Shown in pieces: positions 33,852 through 41,180 of a stretch of DNA of 41,180 nucleotides. Position 1 is the first letter of the stretch; every line of letters starts with the position of its first letter. A model generated the notes under the pieces. The model made no database searches. It had not been told where the DNA came from and worked only from the letters and a program-made list of their open reading frames with translations. Made by a program: the position numbers and the translations under genes. The stretch lies in contig JAGHQL010000215.1 of assembly GCA_020080175.1 (NCBI GenBank), forward strand, positions 1-41,180. The letters run 5' to 3'. Origin of the DNA: Glutinoglossum americanum (lineage: Eukaryota > Ascomycota > Geoglossomycetes > Geoglossales > Geoglossaceae).

Positions 33852-36800
33852 CAACAATCCAAAAAGATCCCGACAGCTCACCGCCATAAACGAGCTTCTA
33901 TCACGCAACGACACATGCGATCGGAGTACCGAGCAACGAAGGAATCATTGACCGACCCAACCCTCACTATTCCAACACGAATCCTAAAAAATCAGGCTCC
34001 AATTAGGTTCTCACTAACGAGTCGTCCAACCCAACTCCAACCGCCAGTTGACCCAGTCGCGATCCGCCAAATCAAAGCTGGCCTAGCCGAAACCCATCAG
34101 CAAGCTGCTAATAGAGCTATACCTCGCTGACCAGTAGCAGGGCCTGGCACGATAATCGGCGATAAAGACATCTATTCTGATGGATGGGAAGAAGATATTC
34201 TTCCACCATATCCAGAAATATGGTTGCCCCCTACGCATACTCGTTCGATAATTGCGGGCTCTTTTATCAAAGACTCTATTACGCCTAAGGAGGAACGTAC
34301 TGGGAGCAGGGCAAAGATTCATAGAAGAGAGGGGTCGTTCGTGAAGCTGAGGTGGGAAACAAACGTCCATCAGGAGGTGTTTCGTTTTGTGGATATTAAG
34401 GACAAACACGCAAAACAGTCGGATTTCCAACTGATGAAACCGAAGGCCGAGCTAGAATGCGAAGTAGTCTTTAAGGCTAAAGCTAGTATCACCATGGCGG
34501 CGAAACGTTATGCTTACGACCTGCAAGTGTACAAAGCCCGTCGCAACAAGCGATGCGACCGTTTCCCAGCCGCGCCACTAGGCCCAGATCCTCCTGAACA
34601 TATCAACTACTCACTCGAGGCACTCAAGGACCTAATTAAGAAAGAAATTAGACTCACAAACAAAGATAGAATGAGGAAACGAAAAGGTCTTACAGAGGTT
34701 CCTTCCGATACCGGTACGAACCTCACCAAACTTGATCCGATTACGATGGAGTTCCTATCCGAAGAGGACTGGCGACTGGTCCGCGATTGGCGACGATTAC
34801 TTATGATCTACGATCTCGCACAGCTTCGAGCCAAATGCGGATACGTCTAGTTTTGCCGACGCCATTGAGGGCCCACTCCATGGGCCCGATGAAGAAGAGT
34901 ATGACTCTGATATAGAGTCGGATATGATTCAAGATCCGCATCAGATAGCTCGAGCCAAGTTCGCGACTGCAGAATATGCTGAGGCAGGGGCGTTCACACG
35001 AAAGCTTCTAGACTGGTACGAAGAAAAGCAAGATACATCACTCAAAGATAGAGACGAGATGTACGAAATCCTTGCCACTTCCTACTGCCAACAGGAGAAG
35101 TGGGATGGTGCTAAGCGCCTCCTCGTTGAATTTATTTGAGATAGGCCACCACGAGACAAGGGTACACTACGAGCTTTACATAGCTTAGCAAAAATTTACT
35201 GGGAGAAAAGAGATCTTGGCAGGGGAGAAGACTACTGCAAAATGGCAGTGCAGGGTTGGAAAAAGGCATTGGGTCCTCGAAATAACACATTCCTGGATTC
35301 AATTAGCTTGTTCGCCAAGATTTATAAAACCGGGGGAGATATGATGCAAGCTCAAGCTTATATAGCCGCACACTCCACGGAGGAGACGCAACGCGCTGCT
35401 GACTATGTGGCGGCCGCCACGCTTCTAAAGGGCTGCGGTTATTATGATATTGATACTAAGGATCCCGAGCTTAGAAAGTCTCTCCCATTTGAAGGGATCA
35501 AAGCTGGGAATATATCTATCGTCTGATTACTCCTAGGCTCGGATGTCGAGATCGAAAATCACGGGAAGACGCTACTGCACCACCCGGTTATCCATGGAAG
35601 AGAGACGATAACCAAATTGCTGCTGGAAAAGGGTGCCAATTTCAGAGCAAAAACATCCGAGAAACAAGAGACTGCACTCCACTTAGCTGCACTGCATGGG
35701 CACAGAGCGGTGGCGAGGCTACTGCTAGGCCAGATGGATGCCGCATGCGGTAAATCCTAGGGAGTACCCAGGGTGGGGGAGGCTCTGATGCTTTCATATC
35801 CCCTCCTCCATACGAGCCCAGGGCCTCTGCTCCAACGCCGCGTCGGAAAGTGGAAAATGGTGACGGATACATGGCTCCGCACCTAGCGGCCGACAATGAG
35901 GGCGAGGCTACCGCGCAACTCCTACTCAAAAATGGCGCCGATGTCAATATGAGAACTTCCAGTGAAGATCTGACACGAGCCGAGCAAGCGTGGTACGATC
36001 GGAGATACTCTAACCAATAGTTTGGCGGGTTCACACCACTAGAGCTAGCGGTCCATAGCGGACATAATGCTGTTGTACAGCTACTCCTCACGAGACGGAG
36101 GAACTCTACTTCACCAGGCAGTGCGGGTGGGGCAGGAAGCTGTGGCACGCGTCTTGACACAGCACGGCATCGAATTGAGCACGCTCTCTCGTGTGGGATT
36201 CGCGGCTCTTCACTTGGTAGGCCTGCATTCAGGCAGTGACTCAGCGCGGATGGTAATAGTGCAACTGCTGCTGGATAACGGTGCAGACATTGAGATAAAT
36301 CTGCACCAAATCGCAGAACTCCCCTCTACGAAGCCGCGCAGAGCGGGAGAGAATCGGCGGCTCGCGTGCTACTAGCAAAGGGGGCCAATGCCAACGCGAG
36401 AGACGTTAACGGAAGATCGGTGTTACATGTTGCGGCCGAGTCTGGGCTGGCGATAGTGCAGCTATTGCTAGATAAAGGTGCAGATGTTAATTCGAAGGAC
36501 CATCAGAAGCGCACACCGCTGCATAGCGCGCCGCAGGATCCCGGGGTAAAACCTCTAAGGGTGAAGCGGTGGTTCGCATGCTGCTCGCCGGAGGAGCAAG
36601 TGTCAATACGAGGGCTGTCGATGGATCCATCGCGCTGCATGAGGCTGCTCGCAACAGGCATATAAAAGCTGCCCAGGTGTTACTAGCAAACGGTGCTAAT
36701 CGTCGATGGAGAGACAATGAGGGGAAGTTAGCATATGACTTCCAGAGTACGCGACCGGTCGACATCTGCGCAAGTTGCTTTTTGGGTGGTATGTCTTGAA
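33852..36800 (+). pseudogene. Decayed gene for a TPR- and ankyrin-repeat protein
   Basis: Protein-like sequence persists for almost 3 kb but is broken by at least five in-frame stops and about five frame changes. The N-terminal part (33915-34850) encodes an unrecognised basic region with the phrase KLRWETNVHQEVFRFVDIKD. The next part (34924-35526) is helical and TPR-like (KWDGAKRLLVEFI; LRALHSLAKIYWEKRDLGRG). The last part (35527-36799) is ankyrin repeats, for example ITKLLLEKGANFRAK, ATAQLLLKNGADVNM, LAIVQLLLDKGADVNSKD and KAAQVLLANGANRRWRD. At least three stops read TGA where the surroundings suggest an original CGA (34128, 35137, 35524), and one TAG (36018) could derive from CAG; all are C-to-T changes. 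TPR/ankyrin architectures are typical of large, fast-evolving fungal receptor-like families, but the original role is unknown. It begins directly after the ANCHR-like stop codon, so its true 5' end may be lost. Confidence 0.8.
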
Positions 36801-38530
36801 GCCATGGTTGGTCCGCTAACGCTTAGCTGCAGATCCTTTACGATTCCCTGGTGTTCTATTTGCATTGCCGTGTTCTCTTGGCCTACATATACGACGAAGC
36901 TACGGTTTTCTCGTCTGATTCCCCTTTTTCTAGCTAGCAAATTAAATTTTTTAAATTGATCCCCCATGCATCCATACATGATTCCCTTGCTCCTTTACCT
37001 TCGATCCCCTCTCCCCCTTATCTCTCCGTAGCCTCGATTGCAAGAGAGGGGGATTCTCACAGGTTTTTAGTCGAGCATAGAGTAAAGCTCTCGAGTTACC
37101 TCAGCAAGCCCAGGCCCGCGAGCGTGCGCTGAGCCTAAAAGGGTAGCGCCCTTACAGAAGGAGTGGTGAGCTTATCCTCGCGGCGATTACCAAGAATGAT
37201 ACTAGACACACCGAGAGTAAAAAGTAATCAGCTACGCGCTCAGGCTCATCCGCGCGTATGTACAGTAAATACATGACACAATAGCAACGTTGCATTACGA
37301 CATGCACCAGAACTAACGTCGCCGTCCCTATTTCGGGCGAACCTATCTCTCCTACCCCCGGTCACCGAATCGAAACTACAGTAATCAGGATAGACCCATC
37401 CACCCGTCGCAATTGGGCAAACCAACAACGCACAGCAAACCGATTCCTCCGAACGGAAAAGCTTTCCCCGCCCAACGCCGCAGCCCCACCGCACCGCAGC
37501 CCCACTCCCCCTTACCATTGGTGTCGTCGGCCAAGTCTACCGCCGATGAACCTCGGCTCGCTTCGGTGCGTTGGTCGATTAGAGTTGGGTTTTGGCCGCA
37601 ACGGATATTCCTGAAAAAATAAAGGAAATGGGAAAAGGAAAGCCGCGCGCAGATACGAGGGGGAAAAAGGAATGAGGAATAAAGGAATTTTAAAAAAAAA
37701 AATAATCTAGAAACCTCGTGTTTATTTTTTTTTATTTTTTTTAGTTTTTTTGGGGGGGATTCCTCCGGTCGATAACGACAAAAGACAGCCAAACGGCCAC
37801 ACGGCACGTTTCTCGATGTTGCCTCCATCCTCGAGATCCCTGGTTTCGAAGTTAGGAAGAAAAAAAAAGAAACAGAAGAAGGGAACTCGAGCGCTTTTTT
37901 CCTCTTCTTTCCTTTTTTCTTTTTTTTTTTACATATATATAAAATAAAACCAAGCCCGTTTAATCCCACACCTATTTCCTTTTTTTTCTTTTTTTTTGGG
38001 TTGTTCCTTTTTCCCCACGTGCAGGCAACGTGGCCCCCCGTATCCGTATTCGCCGACGCCGCCCCAAGCGGGCAGGAGAACCCCCGACCGAAGCGACGGG
38101 CGAACATTCCCCCCGACTCCCAAGCACCGCCAGTCGGGCGAACTTTGGCCGCCGCGGCGTTTTTTCTCCCGTCGCCGTTTGTCCTTTTCGTTGTTGTTGT
38201 TGTGTGGCGCTGCGGTTTGGGGCATGGGCGATACGAGTTTTGGACGCCGTATGACGCTGCGCGCTCGAGGAGGAATTGCGCCGTTTTGGCGGGGTTCGGG
38301 GGGATTTTTTTTGGGGTTTCCTTTTTGTTCTCTTGGGGGGTTGGATTGGGGTATATATTGATGGCGAGGAGGGGACTTGAGAGAGAGAGAGTGTGTGTGT
38401 TGGGATAGTAGGAGATTTATATACATATATATATATACACGTGTGTACGCATACTTCTTCTGTCTCTGTCTGCGCTTTTGGATTTCGATACCCTCCACTC
38501 GCTACGGGACGCTGGGAAAGCGGAAAAATC
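36801..38530. other. Intergenic region with strong homopolymer content
   Basis: No gene is supported. Long A runs (about 37690-37701, 37859-37868) alternate with T runs (37726-37750, 37905-37930, 37979-37998). A GC-rich block at about 38020-38300 follows, then AG/GT dinucleotide runs at 38379-38400. Long open frames on the minus strand here consist of translated low-complexity DNA. The right part is the promoter and leader of the transporter gene. Confidence 0.5.
38415..38440 (+). promoter_or_regulatory. TA-rich element upstream of the MFS gene
   Basis: A TATATA stretch lies 90-115 bases before the start codon and is followed by a CT-rich tract (about 38453-38477). This order, TATA then pyrimidine tract then start, is common in fungal promoters, though the TA run could be a plain microsatellite. 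Confidence 0.4.
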
Positions 38531-40622
38531 ATGTCGGTGTCGAGTAAAGAGCGGGGTGGTGGTGGTGCGGATCCGCCATCGCTGCCGATGATGAAGAACG
38601 AGCCTGGGACTGAGACTCCGTCGCCGGTTCCCTCGGTGGTCAAGGAGCCCGCGGGGTTGGGCTTCACGCCCGATTGGAGGTTCAAGGTCGCCTTCGGAAC
38701 CCTTTCCGTCGTGACGCTGGTCGTGGCTCTGGACGCCACGAGCCTGTCCGTCGCGCTACCCGTACGCTTCGCCTCCCCTTCACCCACCCCCTAAAACCCC
38801 CCACTAAAACAGCCCTCCAGATAATATCCTTCCGCCTCCACGGCACCGCCATCCAGGCCTTCTGGGCCGGCACCTCGTTCCTCCTCAGCAGCACCGTATT
38901 CCAGCCCACCTACCAGCTCCTCTCGCACATCTTCGGGCGCAAGCCGCTGCTCCTCACCGCGCTCTCGCTCTTCACCGTGGGCGCCATCGTCGCGGGGCTG
39001 GCCCACAACTTCACCACCATACTGATCGGACGGACAATTCAGGGGGTTGGCGCCGGCGGCGTGATCGCGTTGACCGAGGTGATAGTTACGGATCTGGTGC
39101 CCTTGAGGGAGCGAGGGAAGTGGTTTGGTTTCATCAGTGGGGTTTGGGCGCTGGGGAGCGTGACGGGGCCGGTTGTGGGGGGGGCGTTTGCTCAGAATGT
39201 TTCTTGGGTAAGTATTTTATATATATACATAGGGCTCCGCTTTGGGAGGTATCTGGCTAACGGCGCTTTTGGGTGCGGTGTAGAGGTGGATTTTTTGGAT
39301 CAACATGCCGTTTGCCGGGATAGGGTTCTTTATGATCCCCGTCTTCCTCAGGCTTCAATACAAGACTGGGGATTTCATGGAGAAGCTTAAGCGCGTGGAC
39401 TGGGTGGGCTCATTCATCTTCGTCGCGTCGACCACGAGCTTTTTGATCCCGGTTACTTGGGGGGTAAGATTAACTCACGACCCACCCCCCCTTTTTTTTT
39501 TTAGGTGGATGACCGCGTTGGCTGACGAGAACACTTGCGTTGTAGGGCGTCATGTACTCATGGTCCCATTGGCGGACTCTCGTCCCCCTCGTACTTGGAG
39601 GCGCGGGTATGATCGGGTTTATTTTCTACGAGATCTATGTGCCTGCCGAACCGCTCATCAGGCTTCGTCTGTTTACGAATCGGTCGACGAGCATTACCTA
39701 TGTCGGGACCGTTATCCACGGCATGATACGTAAGCCATCCCTCCCGTTCTCCCTTTTACCAGTAGTATTAGAAAAGCCGCTAATAATAGCCCTTTCTTAC
39801 CATCTGCAGTCTGGAGTATGCTCTACTATCTCCCACTATACTACGAAGCCGTTAAGGGATACACTCCCGTAGTGTCCGGCGTCGCTGTCGTAAGCTCCCC
39901 CAATCCTTTTTTTCTTTTTTTTTCTTTACCTCGAGCCCTTACCAAAATAGCTCCCCCTAACATCAAAATAGTTCCCCCAAACCTTCACCGTGGCCCCAAT
40001 GGCTATTGTAATCGGCTTCGCCGTTGCGATAACTGGCTACTACCGCTGGGCACTCTGGCTTGGCTGGGCCCTAACCGTAGCTGGCACCGGCCTCCTCGTC
40101 CTCCTCGACGTCGATACCTCTACCGTAGCCTGGATCTTCCTTAACCTCGTCCCGGGCGCGGGAACCGGGATTCTCTTCGCCTCGATGGCCTATTCGATTC
40201 AAGCCAGCGCACCCGCGGAAGACCAAGCCTTTGCCGTATCGCTGTACAGCTTCTTCAGGGCTTTCGGCCAGAGCTTGGGCGTTGCCGTCGGCGGGGTTAT
40301 TTTCCAGAATGAGATGAAGCGGAAGCTTCTCCTCGTCCCTAGCGTGGCCGCGAAGGCGGTAGAGTACTCGAAGGATTCGGCGGCCTTGGTGCAGGTTATC
40401 AAATCTATGCAGAAGGATCTGCCGGAGAGGGCGGAGCTGATCAAGACCTATGCCGAGTCGCTGAGGAGCGTGTGGGTGGCGATGTGTGCGTTTGCGGCAG
40501 CTGCGTTTTCGTTGAATTTGCTTGTGGAGCATTATTCGGTCGATGTGGAGTTGGCGACTGAGCAGGGGTACGCGGGGAAAAAGAAGATCGGGGAGGGAGA
40601 GGAGGGAGAGGGGAAGGCGTGA
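38531..40622 (+). CDS. Major facilitator superfamily transporter, 14-TM DHA2-like
   Basis: Six exons (38531-38761, 38821-39207, 39284-39463, 39546-39729, 39810-39889, 39972-40622) encode 570 residues. Five introns of 59-82 bases all fit in phase; the last joins VAV-FPQTFTVAPM. A hydrophilic N-terminus of about 50 residues precedes the first helix (TLSVVTLVVALDATSLSVAL). MFS motifs are HIFGRKPLL after helix 2, RTIQGVGAGG at 148-157, DLVPLRERGKW at about 168-178, and the antiporter motif GSVTGPVVGG at about 189-198. The length and helix count fit the 14-segment drug:proton antiporter group. The substrate cannot be read from sequence; efflux of toxic compounds is typical. The C-terminus is a Lys/Gly/Glu-rich tail. 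No biosynthetic genes for a secondary metabolite are nearby. Confidence 0.93.
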
Positions 40623-41180
40623 GGGGTTGTTCCCTTTCCCAAACGGGAAAATTGTGGAATCTTCTTTATATGGGCTGACAGGGTATTCAATCGGTATTGC
40701 ATGGCATATAAACTTTCCTGTCCCGAGATATTTCTCTTTCTTCCTTTGGTTTCATCGCTTTCTGGGACGGCGTTCTGGACCTGGTTTAGTTTGTGGTCCT
40801 TTTTATATTGACCTACTCCCCTTTTTCTGCTCACGTATGAATATAGACGAACGGGACGGGGGTAGGTAAAGATATAGAGATAATAATAGCAAATACTAAA
40901 TGGTTCTGCATTTTCCTTTTGGTGTTTGAGGGCCCCTATATAATCCTATTCTCCAAGTATAACAAGCCATCCACCCACCACAAAAACCTACTTATCCTGC
41001 CCCCACGGCCCTCTCCCCGACCAATAATGGGAGAGATAAGTAAAGCGGGAGAAAAAGAAATAAAAAAGGCTCATTTGTCCAAAACTACTTCCAAATATCA
41101 CGATCACGTGCCCCACACAGCGCCAACCTCCAACCTCCAACGAACTTCCTCCCCCACAACCCCCCCCCCCCCCAAACAAC
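40623..41180. other. 3' flank of the MFS gene to window end
   Basis: No gene is visible. A C run lies at the very end (about 41160-41173). This is probably 3' UTR and intergenic DNA. Confidence 0.5.

Noticed and set aside
37385-38787. Overlapping minus-strand frames of 189-271 codons upstream of the transporter
   Set aside because: They translate homopolymer and simple-sequence DNA and overlap the transporter promoter and first exon.
38531-40622. MFS transporter as part of a secondary-metabolite cluster
   Set aside because: No polyketide synthase, peptide synthetase, terpene cyclase or pathway regulator lies in the window.
1-41180. tRNA, rRNA, CRISPR array, transposon ends or virus-derived elements
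   Set aside because: I looked for tRNA arm motifs, repeat-spacer patterns, terminal repeats and polymerase or integrase motifs and saw none that hold up.

Overview
The window looks like nuclear DNA of a filamentous ascomycete (Pezizomycotina). Genes lie on both strands and carry short introns, mostly 50-90 bases, with GT(A/G)NGT donors, CT(A/G)A(C/T) branch sites close to the acceptor, and CAG/TAG acceptors. The gene content agrees: a long class IV chitin synthase, a CaaX-bearing Skt5/Chs4 activator, a HeLo-domain protein and a two-gene-scale decayed ankyrin region. I cannot name the species. Gene models come from reading frames, splice signals and remembered family motifs; no search was run.

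Layout, left to right. A small unrecognised gene (minus, 136-923) is followed by an OPA3-like mitochondrial protein (minus, 1552-2561). The OPA3-like gene is divergent from a Polo-like kinase of the Cdc5/PlkA type (plus, 3429-7203). A HeLo-domain protein (minus, 8047-9943) comes next. A Skt5/Chs4-type chitin synthase activator (minus, 11175-13483) and a class IV chitin synthase (plus, 16019-19911) are divergent and share a 2.5 kb intergenic region. Then come a WD40 protein (plus, 21398-23881), a Cdc1/Ted1-like metallophosphoesterase (minus, 25788-27983) and a Zrc1/Cot1-like zinc transporter (minus, 28489-30413). A small DUF202 membrane protein (minus, 31319-32348) is divergent from an ANCHR/ZFYVE19-like zinc-finger protein (plus, 32718-33851). 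A decayed TPR/ankyrin gene (plus, 33852-36800) and a 14-TM major facilitator transporter (plus, 38531-40622) complete the set.

How the genes may work together. The chitin synthase and its predicted prenylated activator are the clearest functional pair: in yeast, Chs4/Skt5 binds and activates Chs3. Several other genes touch cell division, septation or the secretory pathway (Polo kinase, ANCHR-like protein, Cdc1-like protein). They are spread over 30 kb among unrelated genes, so I treat this as a loose theme and not a cluster. Metal handling also recurs (a predicted Mn-dependent phosphoesterase beside a Zn transporter).

I saw no rRNA, tRNA, CRISPR array, intact transposon or viral element. Intergenic regions are rich in homopolymer and dinucleotide runs.
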